Assembly (NCBI GenBank): GCA_002343505.1 | Contig: DDQZ01000070.1 | Coordinates: forward strand, 1-64,000 | Reading direction: 5' to 3' | Source of the DNA: Verrucomicrobiaceae bacterium UBA2429 | GTDB lineage: Bacteria > Verrucomicrobiota > Verrucomicrobiia > Verrucomicrobiales > Verrucomicrobiaceae | DNA: 64,000 bases | Part shown: piece by piece, positions 26,060 through 38,417 of the stretch | Layout of the letters: every line of letters starts with the position of its first letter | How positions within the stretch are numbered: position 1 is the stretch's first letter | Made by a program: the position numbers and the translations under genes | The notes under the pieces: generated by a model | What the model saw: the letters and a program-made list of their open reading frames with translations, nothing else | What the model was told of the DNA's origin: nothing | Databases searched by the model: none

Positions 26060-26761
26060 CTACTCAGGCGGGCCGGCCTTGCCGCAGATGCCGGACTTTG
26101 TCTCGCGAGCCTTGCGGGCCAGGGATTGCAGCTCGGCCATGTAGGTCGGCACATCGCGGGCGTCGCCCGGCAGGAAGGTGTCCACGCCGGACACGCGCGC
26201 GTAACCGCGCCGCATGAGCAGATCCGCCAGATAAACCGGCCTGCCGTCGTCGCCCTCCACGACGATGATGGCATAGTAGCGCAAGGTGTTCGGCACCCGT
26301 TCCCAGCGCGTCAGCACGTTGAAGGGCTTGCGCTTGAGCACATCCGCCACAAAGGCGGCGGCCTCCCTGCCTGTGCGCGTGATGGTTTCGACATCCTTCA
26401 CCATGAAATAGCGGGCCTGCTCCGCCACACGCTGGGGATGGTTTTCAGTCGTCTCCAGGGCATCCACAAAGTAGAGCACAAAAATGTGCTCCTCCTGCCC
26501 GCTGCGCACGCGCAGGGTGTCAGCCTCGTTCGCCCGGCTTTCGACCAGTTCGGGGCGGGGAAAGATTTGAAACTGCTCGCTGACCTCCTTCGGTCGTCCG
26601 CCCTCGTCGGGCAGAGTCTGTCCCGGAATGCCGGCGACTTTCACGGGAATGGCCTGCACCGGTTCCTTGCGGGGTCCCCGAGCGATGAGACCGACGACCA
26701 GCACTACGAGCACCACGGCGGAGGCGATGGCGAGGGTGAAGATCGTTTCCCGGAGAGACAT
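26060..26761 (-). CDS. Membrane-anchored SNase-like (thermonuclease-fold) protein
   Basis: About 233 residues. An N-terminal membrane helix (IFTLAIASAVVLVVLVVGLI) is followed by a linker. From about residue 110 the domain resembles the staphylococcal-nuclease fold: FVLYFVDALETTE in place of the usual 'IRLyGIDAPE' strand, a helix ending AAAFVADVLKRKPF, then RYYAIIVVEGDDGRPVYLADLLMRRGYARV. The last segment fits the RY.A.V...G..L...L...G.A signature well. The catalytic Arg/Glu/Arg set is not clearly complete, so nuclease activity is uncertain. The ATG at 26761 places the anchor at the N-terminus. It follows the P-type ATPase gene on the same strand, with about 93 bases between. Confidence 0.6.
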   Translation of the reverse strand: MSLRETIFTLAIASAVVLVVLVVGLIARGPRKEPVQAIPVKVAGIPGQTLPDEGGRPKEVSEQFQIFPRPELVESRANEADTLRVRSGQEEHIFVLYFVDALETTENHPQRVAEQARYFMVKDVETITRTGREAAAFVADVLKRKPFNVLTRWERVPNTLRYYAIIVVEGDDGRPVYLADLLMRRGYARVSGVDTFLPGDARDVPTYMAELQSLARKARETKSGICGKAGPPE

Positions 26762-26854
26762 GAGCCGGGAACATACCGTGCAAAGCCCGTGTTTCTCAAG
26801 CTGTTCAACACGGGGAAACGGCAGCCGGGCCATTTTTCACCACCGGGATTCCGG

Positions 26855-29587
<2,733 letters not shown>

Positions 29588-29704
29588 GGCGGCGGCATGG
29601 AAAAGGCGCATCCCCGCGATTGCAAGAAAAGGCGGTCCGCGCCTCCAGAATCGGGGCGTCATTTCCCAAGATCGGAGAGGTCCAGGCCAAGGCCGGGAAG
29701 TGAC

Positions 29705-30610
29705 TCAGTTGCCGAAGAATGGGAATAACTTGCGCAGCTCGTCCTCGGAGGGGCGTCGGCCATATTCGCAGACCTCGAAAGTCTCCGCGTATCTCACCGC
29801 CGCACCCTTCTCAGGGCCGTGCCATTTGACGAGCAGTTCGCGGAACTTGTCCGCCTCGCTGCCCTGGCGCGCGCCCCAGCGGCGCTTGAGCCAGGCGCGG
29901 CGGGCGGTCTCGTCGGAAGCGGGGGGCACTTGTTTTTCGACGTGCTCAGCGGAGCCGTTGGCGCCGCCTTCATAGGCCTGGGAGGTCAGCTCGTGCAGGC
30001 CGTCGAGTTTCTGGTCAAAGGAGTCGTCCACGCTGACGGCGATGTCCGGTGTGAAGGGGTAGGGTTTTTGAAAGCCGTCGCTCGAATACAGGAACACCGG
30101 GTTCTTTTTCAGCGGCGGCACGTCCGGGCAGATGAAGGGCACCGTGACCATGAAGGCGGCGTCCTGGATGAGCACGCCCACATAACGATGGTCGGGATGG
30201 TAATCCCACGGGCGGTGGGCGATGACGATGTCGGCCTGCCACTCGCGAATGATGCGGGTGATGAGCTTGCGGTTCTCCAGCGTGGGCATGAGCTCGCCGT
30301 CGTGAATGTCGAGCACCTGGGAGGCGACGCCCAGTTTTTTCGCGCAGGCGGCGGCCTCGGCGGCGCGGCGCAGAGCCAGCGGCCCGCCCGCCTCGCGCCA
30401 GTGGCCGATGTCGCCGTTGGTCACGGACACCAGCTTCACATGATGGCCGAGGCGCGCCCACTTCACCGCAGTTCCGCCGGCTTTGTATTCCGCGTCATCG
30501 GGATGCGCCCCAAATACAAGAATGCGCAGCTTTCCGTCTCCTTCCTGGGCGGGCAGGATGCTGGCGGCGAAAAATGTGACAGTGGCAAGAAGGAAGGTGG
30601 CGCGGCGCAT
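29705..30610 (-). CDS. PIG-L family deacetylase, secreted
   Basis: About 301 residues. A signal peptide (MRRATFLLATVTFFAASILPAQ) precedes a PIG-L/LmbE-type deacetylase domain. The zinc site is GAHPDDAE near the N-terminus together with the later HRPWDYHPDH. The family removes N-acetyl groups from GlcNAc-type substrates or from small thiol precursors. An exported form, as here, is common in Verrucomicrobia and probably acts on extracellular or cell-wall amino sugars; this is inference. The ATG at 30610 starts the signal peptide. The neighbours on the same strand are unrelated small membrane proteins and the ATPase. Confidence 0.93.
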   Translation of the reverse strand: MRRATFLLATVTFFAASILPAQEGDGKLRILVFGAHPDDAEYKAGGTAVKWARLGHHVKLVSVTNGDIGHWREAGGPLALRRAAEAAACAKKLGVASQVLDIHDGELMPTLENRKLITRIIREWQADIVIAHRPWDYHPDHRYVGVLIQDAAFMVTVPFICPDVPPLKKNPVFLYSSDGFQKPYPFTPDIAVSVDDSFDQKLDGLHELTSQAYEGGANGSAEHVEKQVPPASDETARRAWLKRRWGARQGSEADKFRELLVKWHGPEKGAAVRYAETFEVCEYGRRPSEDELRKLFPFFGN

Positions 30611-30668
30611 GTTCCTCTTACGCACCACAACAGAGCGAACCTTCGCGCAAGCGCAGCCTCGCACCTAT

Positions 30669-31004
30669 TCAGTCCCTGCGTGACCGCTCGGCGATCATGA
30701 AAATGGCGAGGATCACCTCCATCACCACGCGCGCGGCGAGCACATAGATGACAAAAGCCACCGGTCCTGTGACCAGGGTGAAGACACCGTGGGTGATGCC
30801 GTCTTTGAAACCGCCAAACATCCATGCCAGCGTGCCCAGCAGCGCGCCCAGCAGGCTCAGCGCGTAAAGCACACGGATGAGCTGCGGTGTGACGAAGCGC
30901 TTGAAGGAAAAGTCCAGCACCAAGTCCAGGATGGCGCGCAGCTCGCCCCAGACGGGGCGTCCGGCGGGTTTCACCGGGGGTGGCGCTGGCTCGGTGTCTG
31001 GCAT
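30669..31004 (-). CDS. DUF4282 small membrane protein
   Basis: A 111-residue protein with a Pro-rich cytoplasmic N-terminus. The DUF4282-type core is DFSFKRFVTPQLIRVLYALS, with two membrane helices separated by a short loop and a C-terminal AERSRRD tail. The function of the family is unknown. It lies 15 bases downstream of the DUF4870 gene on the same strand, so the two are probably cotranscribed. Confidence 0.85.
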   Translation of the reverse strand: MPDTEPAPPPVKPAGRPVWGELRAILDLVLDFSFKRFVTPQLIRVLYALSLLGALLGTLAWMFGGFKDGITHGVFTLVTGPVAFVIYVLAARVVMEVILAIFMIAERSRRD

Positions 31005-31019
31005 GGCGGGATCAGAGGG

Positions 31020-31421
31020 TCATTTCACAAAGCGCAGAATCCAGGGGTAACGGTAGTGCTTGCCTTCGTTCGACTGGATGGCGGCGATGATGATGAGCAC
31101 GATGGCGGCGACGCCCACGGCAAACATCAGGATCATGGGCAGGATGAGCCAGAAGGTGAACATGCACACCACCGCGATGATGCTCACGGTGATGTTGAAG
31201 TTGATCGCCTCCTTCCCCTGCTCGTTCACAAAAGGCATGCCGTCTTTTTTGACGGCCCACAGGATCAGCGGCCCGATGATGGAGCCGCCTGGAAACGGAA
31301 CGAGAAAACCCGCGAAGGCGAGCAGGTGGCAGATCATGGCCATTGTGCGCTCCTCTTTGGAGGGACCGGCCTGGGAAGTTGTCTCCTGGCCGCCGTCTGG
31401 TGGTGGTGTGCTGCTTTCCAT
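31020..31421 (-). CDS. DUF4870 (Tic20-like) membrane protein
   Basis: A 133-residue protein with a hydrophilic N-terminus followed by about four membrane segments. It has the DUF4870 pattern: SKEERTMAMICHLLAFAGF, GPLILWAVKKDGMPFVNEQG, KEAINFNITVSIIA. These proteins resemble Tic20 in topology; their role in bacteria is unknown. It is the first gene of a two-gene set with DUF4282 and is divergent from the alcohol dehydrogenase gene, with about 80 bases between the starts. Confidence 0.9.
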   Translation of the reverse strand: MESSTPPPDGGQETTSQAGPSKEERTMAMICHLLAFAGFLVPFPGGSIIGPLILWAVKKDGMPFVNEQGKEAINFNITVSIIAVVCMFTFWLILPMILMFAVGVAAIVLIIIAAIQSNEGKHYRYPWILRFVK

Positions 31422-31502
31422 ACGGGCCGGATGCTAAGCCCGCGCGCGCCGCGCCGCAACCCTGGTCTTTGACGCGCGCCGCCGCCGCGCGTAGATGCGC
31501 CC

Positions 31503-32489
31503 ATGCGCGCGCTCACACTCGCCGGCAAAGAAGACTTTGAATGGACCACACTGCCCGAACCCGCCGCTCCCGGCCCCGGCCAGGCGCTCGTGGCGATTCG
31601 CGCCATTGGCATCTGCGGCACCGACATCAGCGGCTGGCGGGGCAGGATGCCCTTCATCACCTGCCCGCGGATCCTCGGCCACGAGCTTGGTGTCGAGGTG
31701 CTCGCCACTGGTGAAGACGTGGCACATCTGCGGGCTGGCGACCGCTGCTCTGTGGAGCCTTACCTTGAATGCGGCGCCTGCCATTCCTGCAGCCGGGGCA
31801 AAACGAACTGTTGCGAGTCCCTTGAAGTCCTTGGCGTGCATTGCGACGGCGGCATGAGGGAGCGCATGATCCTGCCCGCGCGCAAACTACACTCGTGCGG
31901 CGGACTCCATTTTGAGCAGCTCGCTCTCGTCGAGACTCTCGCCATCGGCTGCCATGCCGTGGACCGCGCGGCGCTGGAGCCGGAGGATGATGTGCTCATC
32001 GTCGGCGCGGGCCCCATCGGCCTGAGTGTGCTGGAGTTTGCCCGGATGGCGGCCAAAAGGATCACCGTGTTCGAGTTGAGCGCGGCGCGTCGGGAGTTTG
32101 TGGCCCGTCATTATCCCGGCACGCATGTCGTGGACAGCCTGCCGGACGAGCCTGTGGCGCAGGTGGTCTTTGATGCCACGGGCAGCGCCGTCAGCATGAC
32201 GCGCGCCTTCCGCCACGCACGCTTCACCGGGCGTGTCGTCTATGTCGGCATCACCCCGGATCCTGTGCCGTTGGATGACCCCCTGCTCCACCGGCGCGAG
32301 CTGACCCTGCTGGCCAGCCGCAACGCCGTCTCCGCCGACTTCCCGCGCATCCTCCGCCTCATCCAGGAGGGCCGCATCCGCACCGGCCCCTGGATCACAC
32401 ACCGCGCGCCGCTGGAGGAGCTGCCGGAGAAAATGCGCGAGTGGACCCAGCCCGAGGCCGCCGTGGTGAAGGCGGTGGTGGCTGTGTGA
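31503..32489 (+). CDS. Zinc-dependent alcohol dehydrogenase family protein
   Basis: A 328-residue medium-chain dehydrogenase. The catalytic zinc ligands sit in AIGICGTDISG and ILGHELG. The structural zinc loop is CGACHSCSRGKTNC with four Cys. The nucleotide-binding Rossmann motif is VLIVGAGPIGLSVLEF. It should oxidise a polyol or secondary alcohol with NAD(P)+, in the sorbitol/L-threonine-dehydrogenase-like branch; the substrate cannot be read. The length is slightly short for the family (usual 340-350). It is followed after about 70 bases by a DUF3817 gene on the same strand. Confidence 0.93.
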   Translation: MRALTLAGKEDFEWTTLPEPAAPGPGQALVAIRAIGICGTDISGWRGRMPFITCPRILGHELGVEVLATGEDVAHLRAGDRCSVEPYLECGACHSCSRGKTNCCESLEVLGVHCDGGMRERMILPARKLHSCGGLHFEQLALVETLAIGCHAVDRAALEPEDDVLIVGAGPIGLSVLEFARMAAKRITVFELSAARREFVARHYPGTHVVDSLPDEPVAQVVFDATGSAVSMTRAFRHARFTGRVVYVGITPDPVPLDDPLLHRRELTLLASRNAVSADFPRILRLIQEGRIRTGPWITHRAPLEELPEKMREWTQPEAAVVKAVVAV

Positions 32490-32557
32490 GGGGTATCCGC
32501 CGCGATGGCAAGTTTTCCCTTTCACCCTTCCCGCATCCGGTGCTAAAGGCGCGGCCT

Positions 32558-32866
32558 GTGATCAAAAATCCCGTGTCGTTTCTGCGCCTGACCGCCCTGC
32601 TGGAGGCCGTGTCCTACCTGCTGCTGCTTTTCATCGCCATGCCCCTCAAATATGTCTGGGCCATGCCGCTGGCGGTGAGGATCGCCGGCTCGGTGCATGG
32701 CGGTCTTTTTATCGTGCTCTGCCTCGCGCTGTGGAGGGTGCTCTTGAGCGCGAACTGGCCTTTCTGCCGCGCGGCGCTGGTGTTCGCCGCCTCACTGCTG
32801 CCTATCGTGCCTTTCCTCATGGACGGGCGCATGAAGGCGTGGGCGGATGAGCATGCGTCAGCTTAG
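32558..32866 (+). CDS. DUF3817 membrane protein
   Basis: A 102-residue protein starting with GTG at 32558. The DUF3817 signature is FLRLTALLEAVSYLLLLFIA, followed by MPLKYVWAMP and GSVHGGLFIV. There are three predicted membrane helices. Function unknown. An upstream extension in the same frame reads as low-complexity sequence and overlaps the dehydrogenase gene, so it was excluded. Its stop codon overlaps the convergent end of alr by 4 bases. Confidence 0.88.
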   Translation: MIKNPVSFLRLTALLEAVSYLLLLFIAMPLKYVWAMPLAVRIAGSVHGGLFIVLCLALWRVLLSANWPFCRAALVFAASLLPIVPFLMDGRMKAWADEHASA

Positions 32867-34005
32867 TCGCCGACATGCGCTCTCGGCACGCGGCTGCTGA
32901 TGCCGGTGAGGATTTCGTATGCGATGGTATCCGCCCTCTCGGCCACTTCCTCGACGCGAATGACCTCCCCGCCCTGAGCGCCTACGAGCACGACCTCGTC
33001 CCCGTTGTAAGCCGTGCCCTGCCCCAGGTTCACCATGAATTGATCCATGCACACCTTTCCCACGACGGGAAATCGCGCGCCCCTGATGAGCACATGCGCC
33101 TTATTCGAGAGAGCGCGCGGAAAGCCGTCGCCATAACCGCAGGGCACGGTGACGACGCGCACGGGATGATCACTCTGCCAGGTGGAGCCGTAGCTGACGG
33201 GGTGGCCGGACGGCAGCACTTTGAAATAGACCACGCGGCTGCGCCAGGTGAGGGCGGGCCGCACCGGTAGCGTCAACGGACACTCCGGGCCGGGCTGCAC
33301 ACCGTAAAGCAGGATGCCGGGACGCACCATGTCGAGGTGGCTTTCAGGCAACTGCAGGATAGCGGCACTGTTGGCGATGTGCCGCGCGGGCGTCGGCACG
33401 CCGAGCTTCTCATACACGGCCAGCGCCTCGTGGAAGCGCTCCAGTTGCAGCCGCGCGTGGGAGAGATCCGCCGCGTCCGCGTTGGCGAAGTGGGAGTAAA
33501 TGCCTGCCACCTCCACATGCCGGCAGGCCAGGCCGGCCTCGATGAGCGTGCGCGCGTTGAAATACTGCACGCCGATGCGCCCCATGCCCGTGTCCACCTT
33601 CAGATGCACGCGCGCGCGGATGCCCGCAGCGGCGGCCGCCTCGTCCATCTGGCGCAGTTTTTCCACCGAGGGCGCGGTCATCTCCAGCCCGTGCCGCAGC
33701 ATGGACGGCATCTGCGCGGCCGGGATGCCGCCAAAGACGAGCACCGGCAGTGTGACTCCCGCCTTTCGCAAAGCCAGCCCCTCCTCCAGCAAGGCCACGC
33801 CGAGGCAGTCCGCGCCGCATTTCTCCATGTGCCGCGCCACTTCCACCAGGCCGTGGCCGTAGGCGTTGGCCTTCACCACGGCCATGACTTTCGCGGCGCC
33901 CGCGCGGACACGGATGGCGGCCAGATTTTCCCGCAAAGCGGAAAGGTCCACCTCGACATGAGTCGGACGGATGCTGTCGTTTTCGGCGTCCATGAAGGTC
34001 GTCAT
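32863..34005 (-). CDS. alr: Alanine racemase
   Basis: A 380-residue PLP enzyme that interconverts L- and D-alanine for peptidoglycan synthesis. The PLP lysine is in VVKANAYGHG (about K45). The second catalytic base Tyr is in HPVSYGSTW. GKVCMDQFMVNLG is the typical C-terminal domain motif. The length is normal. The start overlaps the stop of the TPMT-like methyltransferase gene by 4 bases (ATGA), so the two are translationally coupled. An in-frame Met at residue 5 is an alternative start. Confidence 0.97.
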   Translation of the reverse strand: MTTFMDAENDSIRPTHVEVDLSALRENLAAIRVRAGAAKVMAVVKANAYGHGLVEVARHMEKCGADCLGVALLEEGLALRKAGVTLPVLVFGGIPAAQMPSMLRHGLEMTAPSVEKLRQMDEAAAAAGIRARVHLKVDTGMGRIGVQYFNARTLIEAGLACRHVEVAGIYSHFANADAADLSHARLQLERFHEALAVYEKLGVPTPARHIANSAAILQLPESHLDMVRPGILLYGVQPGPECPLTLPVRPALTWRSRVVYFKVLPSGHPVSYGSTWQSDHPVRVVTVPCGYGDGFPRALSNKAHVLIRGARFPVVGKVCMDQFMVNLGQGTAYNGDEVVLVGAQGGEVIRVEEVAERADTIAYEILTGISSRVPRAHVGD

Positions 34006-34589
34006 GGCAGCCTTTCCAAAACGCGCAGCCTCTCGCGCCCGGCGCGTCCGGGGTAGGCCGCAGTTGGGATTTCATCCTCCACCACCCGCCAGCGCCCGGC
34101 GGGAAAAAGAGCGTCCAGCTCCGCCACCGGCAGGGCAAAAGGCGGCCCCTCCTCTCCGGGGTCCATCTCCGGCTCGATGAACCACACCCCCGCGAGGCGG
34201 CCGCCCGCGCGCAGGAGCCGCGCCGCCGCGCGCTCGTAGTCCGCGCGCCGCGCGGGCGGCAGCGCGCACAGGCAGGTGTGCTCGATGATCCAGTCAAACG
34301 CGCCATCCCACTCCGGCGGAGTGGCGAAAAGGTCCCCGAGCACGAAACGCTCCGCCAGCTCCGGGTAAGCCAGGCGCGCGCGCTCAACAGCGGTCGGAGC
34401 CACGTCCAGACCCGTGGCATCCATGCCCGAGGCCGCCAGCAGCGCCACATCATGCCCGATGCCGCAGCCGGGCACCAGCGCCCGTCCCTGCGGACGGCTC
34501 CGCTCCACCCACGCGAGCAGTGGTGGCGAGGGCGCGCCCTTGTCCCAGGGCGTTTGGCCGGTGATGTAGCATTGGTCCCAGTCGGTCAT
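34002..34589 (-). CDS. TPMT-family SAM-dependent methyltransferase
   Basis: A 195-residue protein. It begins WDQCYITGQTPWDKGAPSPPL, the hallmark of the thiopurine-methyltransferase-like family, followed by the SAM-binding loop ALVPGCGIGHDVALLA, then GLDVAPTAVERAR and the WIIEHTCLCALPP segment. In bacteria this family methylates thiols, selenium or tellurium compounds; the natural substrate here is unknown. It is the first gene of a coupled pair with alr, which is an odd partner functionally. Confidence 0.92.
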   Translation of the reverse strand: MTDWDQCYITGQTPWDKGAPSPPLLAWVERSRPQGRALVPGCGIGHDVALLAASGMDATGLDVAPTAVERARLAYPELAERFVLGDLFATPPEWDGAFDWIIEHTCLCALPPARRADYERAAARLLRAGGRLAGVWFIEPEMDPGEEGPPFALPVAELDALFPAGRWRVVEDEIPTAAYPGRAGRERLRVLERLP

Positions 34590-34643
34590 CGGGCCGCGAG
34601 GTTAGGGCGCGTTTGAAGCCTGGCAAGCGCGCTTCAAAAACCC

Positions 34644-37600
34644 TCATCCCCAGCCGCCGCCACCGGGCGTCTCCAGCCGCACGCGGTCTCCCGGCAGCAC
34701 CGGCAGGCTGACGCTGGCAGGCAGCTCTTTTTCCTTCCCATCCCGGATCAAAATCTGCCGCCCCACTGCCCCCGCGCCGCCGCCCTCCATGCCATACGGG
34801 CCGCTGCTCCGGTGCTGGGTGAGCAAGGACAAAGTCAGCGGCGCCAGGAACTCGAACTCCCGCACCACGCCATCCCCGCCGCGCCAGCGCCCCGCGCCGC
34901 CGCTGCCTTGGCGAATGGCGAACTGCCTCAGCCGCACCGGGTAGCGCTGCTCCAGCACCTCCGGGTCGGTGATGGCCGTGTTCGTCATGTGGCTGTGCAA
35001 AGCGTGCGCGCCCTCGTAACCCGGCCCCGCGCCGGTGCCGCCAGCCACTGTCTCGTAATAGCCAAAGCGGCCGTCGCCGAACAGAAAGTTGTTCATCGTG
35101 CCCTGGCTGCACGCCTGGAGGCCAAAGGCCAGCAGCAGCGTGTCCACCAGCCGCTGGCTGATCTCCACATTGCCGCCCACCACGGCGGGGTCGCGCGCGG
35201 CATCTCCAGTAAAGACGGGATTCAAAAGCGTGCCCTCCGGCAATACCACCTCCACCGGCTCCAGCAGCCCCTCATTGAGCGGCAGAACCTCCCGCAGCAG
35301 CAGGCGCAGGCAGTAGAGCACCACACTGCGCACGATGGCGCGCGTGGCGTTCAGATTCCCCTGATGCGTAGGCGCGGTGCCTGTGAAGTCGAGGCGGAGG
35401 CGCTGGGCCGCGGCCTGAGTGACTCCATTGACCTGGCTGACCTGGACTTTTAAATGCGAGCCGTCATCCAAAGCCTGCTCCGCCATGCCCGCGCGGACCT
35501 GCGGCAGGAAGGCGCGCATGACCTCCGCGCTGTGCTCCAGGATGCCCTGCAGAGCCTCGCGCAGCCCCTCGCCATCCGCGCCAGCCAGCGCGCGGAGGCG
35601 CTCCACACCGAGCTGATTGGCCGCGAGCTGCGCGTGCAGGTCGGCCAAGTTATCCGCCACATTCCGCGTGGGATGCGCGGCTCCGGTGAGCAGCGCGGCG
35701 ATTTCCTCAAAACACGACTCCCCCGCCTTCACCAAAAATCGCGGCGCGATGACCACGCCCTCCTGCTCCAGGCACGTGGCCGTGGCCGGCATGGAGCCGG
35801 GTGTGATGCCGCCAATCTCCGCATGATGCGCGCGGTTTGCCACATAGCCCAGCAGCGTGCCGCCGCCCGCCTCGAACACCGGCGTGATGAGTGTGACATC
35901 CGGCAGATGCGAGCCGCCGAATGCCGGGTGGTTCGTGATCAGCGTGTCCCCCGGCTGGAGGTCAAAGCCACGCACCGCCTCCCGCACGCACACGCCCAGC
36001 GCGCCCAGATGCACCGGGATGTGCGGCGCGCTGGAGACCAGCCGCCCTTCCGCGTCCAGCAGCGCGCAGGAAAAGTCCAGCCGCTCGCGAATGTTCGTCG
36101 AGATGGCCGTGCGGCAAAGCAGCGCGCCCATTTCCGAGACGATGCTGTGCAGCCGGTGGCGGATGAGATCGCGCGTTGGAGTGAAGCCTTTAGGCGACAC
36201 GGGAGTGGACTCCGTTGCAGATCCTTTCCCGGAACAAGCTAAAGCTTGAACTCCAACAGCCCGCGTCAGCACATGCCCGAAGCCCGGCAGCAGCGCCGCC
36301 TGCCACCCCGGCTCCACCACAAGCGTGCTGAATTCATCCTGGATTAAAAGCGGCCCCGCGCCCAGCGCCTCCGGCTCACAGGTCAAAGGCGGGTTTTTTT
36401 CCCCGCCCGTGGCGCGCGCCACCACGCGCAGGCTGACCATCTCAATGACACGCGCGGCGGGCGGCGCATAACCAAAAAGACGCTGATAGGCGGCGCGATA
36501 CAGCGCCTCAAGATCAGCGGCGTTTTCGAACTCCACCTGCAAAGGCGTGTCCTGCCCGCGCAGACGCAGCTCGGCAAGAAACGCCGCGCTTGTCTCCGCA
36601 GGATGCCCCAGCGCAGAGGCGGCCTCATCCGTCAGCGCGCGCAGCCATTCACTCAAATCCCCCGCACACTCCGCCAGCGGGCGCAGGATTTGCCGCGCGG
36701 CGAATTTTTCCGGCACCGCCTCGTGCAGCCCCACCGCGCTCAGGATGCCCGCGTGCTGCGGTGCCAGGATGGTGCTCATGCCCAGGTGCTCTGCCACCGC
36801 ACAGGCGTGCTGCGGCCCCGCCCCGCCAAAGGCCAGCAGCGCGTAGTCGCGCGGATCATACCCCTCGGCCACCGAGATGCGGCGGATGGCATCCGCCATG
36901 TGCTCCACGGCCAGGCGCAGGCAGGCGCGCAGCAGTTCCTGGGGGGCGAGGCTTCCGTCCGACTCCGCGTGCAGCTCCAGCAGGCGGCGGCGCGCAGCTT
37001 CGGCATCGAGCGGGATCGGCGCGCGCGCGGGATCGAAGCGGCCGAGCAGCAAATTCACATCCGTGATGGTCAGCGGTCCGCCTTTGCCATAACAGGCCGG
37101 GCCGGGGTCGGCGCCCGCGCTCTCCGGCCCCACAGTCAGGCCCTGCGGCGTCCAGCGGCAGATGGAGCCGCCGCCCGCCGCCACGGTCTCGATGGCCACG
37201 CACGGAGCCAGCAATTGCATCCCGGCCACCTCCTGCGTGAAGCGCCAGCCGGGCCGCCCGTCAATGCGCGCCACATCCGTGCTCGTGCCGCCCATGTCCA
37301 GCGTCAGCACCCGCGCATGACCCGCCCGCGCCGCCGCATTCGCCGCGCCCACCGCCCCGCCCGCCGGACCGCTCAACAGCAAATCCTTTGGGCGAATGTC
37401 ATGGTGCGTCTCCAGCCCGCCCGCCGAGTTCAGAACGAACAATGTTGGAGTGAAGCCCGTTGGAGTGAAGCCTTTAGGCGACATGGAAGTGGACTCCGCT
37501 GCAGGAGCTTTCCCAGAACAAGCTAAAGCTTGAACTCCAACAGCGTGAACTCCAACAGGCCCCGCCACCCCATCCAAAAACGCCCGCACCGGCCCCGTGA

Positions 37601-38414
37601 GATACGCATCCGCCACGGCGCTCTGGGCGCGCGGGAGAATCTTCGTGAAAGGCGCGATCTCCGCCGAGGCCACGACCTGCTCAAAGCCCGCGCCGCGCAG
37701 CAGTTCCGCCACGCGCCGCTCGTGAGCCGGGTGCGCGTGACTGTGCAGCAGCGCCACTGCGGCATGGCGGATGCCTTTTTCCAGCACCGCCCGCGCCGCC
37801 GTCAAAAGCGCCGCCTCATCCAGCGCGAGCAGCACCCCGCCTTGCGCGCTGATTCGTTCGCGCACCTCCACCACCGCCTCGAAAAACACCGGGCGCGGCT
37901 CGTGCCGGAGCGCGAAGAGATCCGTCCGGCGCTGGTCGCCGATGCGCGGCAGATCGCCAAAACCCTCCGTGATGAAAAGCGCCACGCGCGAGCCCTTGCG
38001 CTCCAGCAGCGCGTTCGTGGCGCGCGTCGTCGCCAGGCGCATCTCCACCGGCGGGAAAGGCGCGCCGGGCGCCGTGCGCGTGAGCAGCCGCGCCGCCAGC
38101 ACAGGCGCCTCCTCCTCCGTCGTCAGGTCGAGCAACATCGGGGCCGTGGCAAAAACCGCGTCGAGATGCAGCACCGCGCCCGTCATCCCCAGCACGCGGC
38201 GTTGTTCACCCCCTGCCCGCGCCGAGAACCCCGCCCAGAAATCCGCCGGCATCTCCGGCAGGCCCGCCACCTCCACCTCGCCACCCGCCGCGCGCGCCAC
38301 ACGCACACGCAGCACCCCCGAGGAGAGCACCTTGCAGCGCGCCTCCCGCCCTTCCGGGTCGAGCGCGTAGGCATCTGTGAACGTGCCGCCCGTGTCCGCC
38401 GAGATCCGCCACAT
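34644..38414 (-). CDS. Fused hydantoinase/oxoprolinase (HyuA-HyuB)
   Basis: A 1256-residue ATP-dependent hydantoinase/5-oxoprolinase-type protein. The HyuA half begins [19 protein letters not shown], has ALDMGG-like phosphate motifs ([17 protein letters not shown]) and the GAGPQH motif. The HyuB half starts near residue 752 ([18 protein letters not shown]) and contains [13 protein letters not shown] and the C-terminal [12 protein letters not shown]. The fusion order is that of eukaryotic and many bacterial 5-oxoprolinases. Cleavage of 5-oxoproline or a hydantoin is the family role. An 83-bp palindromic element is inserted twice in frame: at about residues 287-324, in a HyuA loop, and at about 720-747, exactly at the HyuA/HyuB junction. 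The start lies 3 bases after the stop of the TPR gene, so the two are coupled. Confidence 0.93.
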   Translation of the reverse strand: MWRISADTGGTFTDAYALDPEGREARCKVLSSGVLRVRVARAAGGEVEVAGLPEMPADFWAGFSARAGGEQRRVLGMTGAVLHLDAVFATAPMLLDLTTEEEAPVLAARLLTRTAPGAPFPPVEMRLATTRATNALLERKGSRVALFITEGFGDLPRIGDQRRTDLFALRHEPRPVFFEAVVEVRERISAQGGVLLALDEAALLTAARAVLEKGIRHAAVALLHSHAHPAHERRVAELLRGAGFEQVVASAEIAPFTKILPRAQSAVADAYLTGPVRAFLDGVAGPVGVHAVGVQALACSGKAPAAESTSMSPKGFTPTGFTPTLFVLNSAGGLETHHDIRPKDLLLSGPAGGAVGAANAAARAGHARVLTLDMGGTSTDVARIDGRPGWRFTQEVAGMQLLAPCVAIETVAAGGGSICRWTPQGLTVGPESAGADPGPACYGKGGPLTITDVNLLLGRFDPARAPIPLDAEAARRRLLELHAESDGSLAPQELLRACLRLAVEHMADAIRRISVAEGYDPRDYALLAFGGAGPQHACAVAEHLGMSTILAPQHAGILSAVGLHEAVPEKFAARQILRPLAECAGDLSEWLRALTDEAASALGHPAETSAAFLAELRLRGQDTPLQVEFENAADLEALYRAAYQRLFGYAPPAARVIEMVSLRVVARATGGEKNPPLTCEPEALGAGPLLIQDEFSTLVVEPGWQAALLPGFGHVLTRAVGVQALACSGKGSATESTPVSPKGFTPTRDLIRHRLHSIVSEMGALLCRTAISTNIRERLDFSCALLDAEGRLVSSAPHIPVHLGALGVCVREAVRGFDLQPGDTLITNHPAFGGSHLPDVTLITPVFEAGGGTLLGYVANRAHHAEIGGITPGSMPATATCLEQEGVVIAPRFLVKAGESCFEEIAALLTGAAHPTRNVADNLADLHAQLAANQLGVERLRALAGADGEGLREALQGILEHSAEVMRAFLPQVRAGMAEQALDDGSHLKVQVSQVNGVTQAAAQRLRLDFTGTAPTHQGNLNATRAIVRSVVLYCLRLLLREVLPLNEGLLEPVEVVLPEGTLLNPVFTGDAARDPAVVGGNVEISQRLVDTLLLAFGLQACSQGTMNNFLFGDGRFGYYETVAGGTGAGPGYEGAHALHSHMTNTAITDPEVLEQRYPVRLRQFAIRQGSGGAGRWRGGDGVVREFEFLAPLTLSLLTQHRSSGPYGMEGGGAGAVGRQILIRDGKEKELPASVSLPVLPGDRVRLETPGGGGWG
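36175..36257. repeat. 83-bp palindromic intragenic element, copy 1
   Basis: Begins GTTGGAGTGAAGCC and ends GCTTGAACTCCAAC, so the ends are inverted repeats, with internal short palindromes such as AAGCTAAAGCTT. It lies in the coding sequence of the HyuA-HyuB fusion and on the coding strand reads [14 protein letters not shown] followed by [13 protein letters not shown], in frame with both sides. This peptide has no place in the oxoprolinase fold and sits at the domain junction. It matches the copy at 37459-37541 over all 83 bases with about seven differences. Confidence 0.9.
37444..37556. repeat. 83-bp palindromic intragenic element, copy 2, with doubled ends
   Basis: The core at 37459-37541 is the same 83-bp element as at 36175-36257. 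Each end is extended by a further 15 bases that repeat the terminal sequence: GTTGGAGTGAAGCCC at 37444-37458 and AGCGTGAACTCCAAC at 37542-37556. On the coding strand the insertion reads [15 protein letters not shown] on one side and [13 protein letters not shown] on the other, in frame within the HyuA half between LDGVAGP and LFVLNSAGG. The symmetric doubling suggests insertion of one element into another or growth from the ends. Confidence 0.88.
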
Positions 38415-38417
38415 GGC

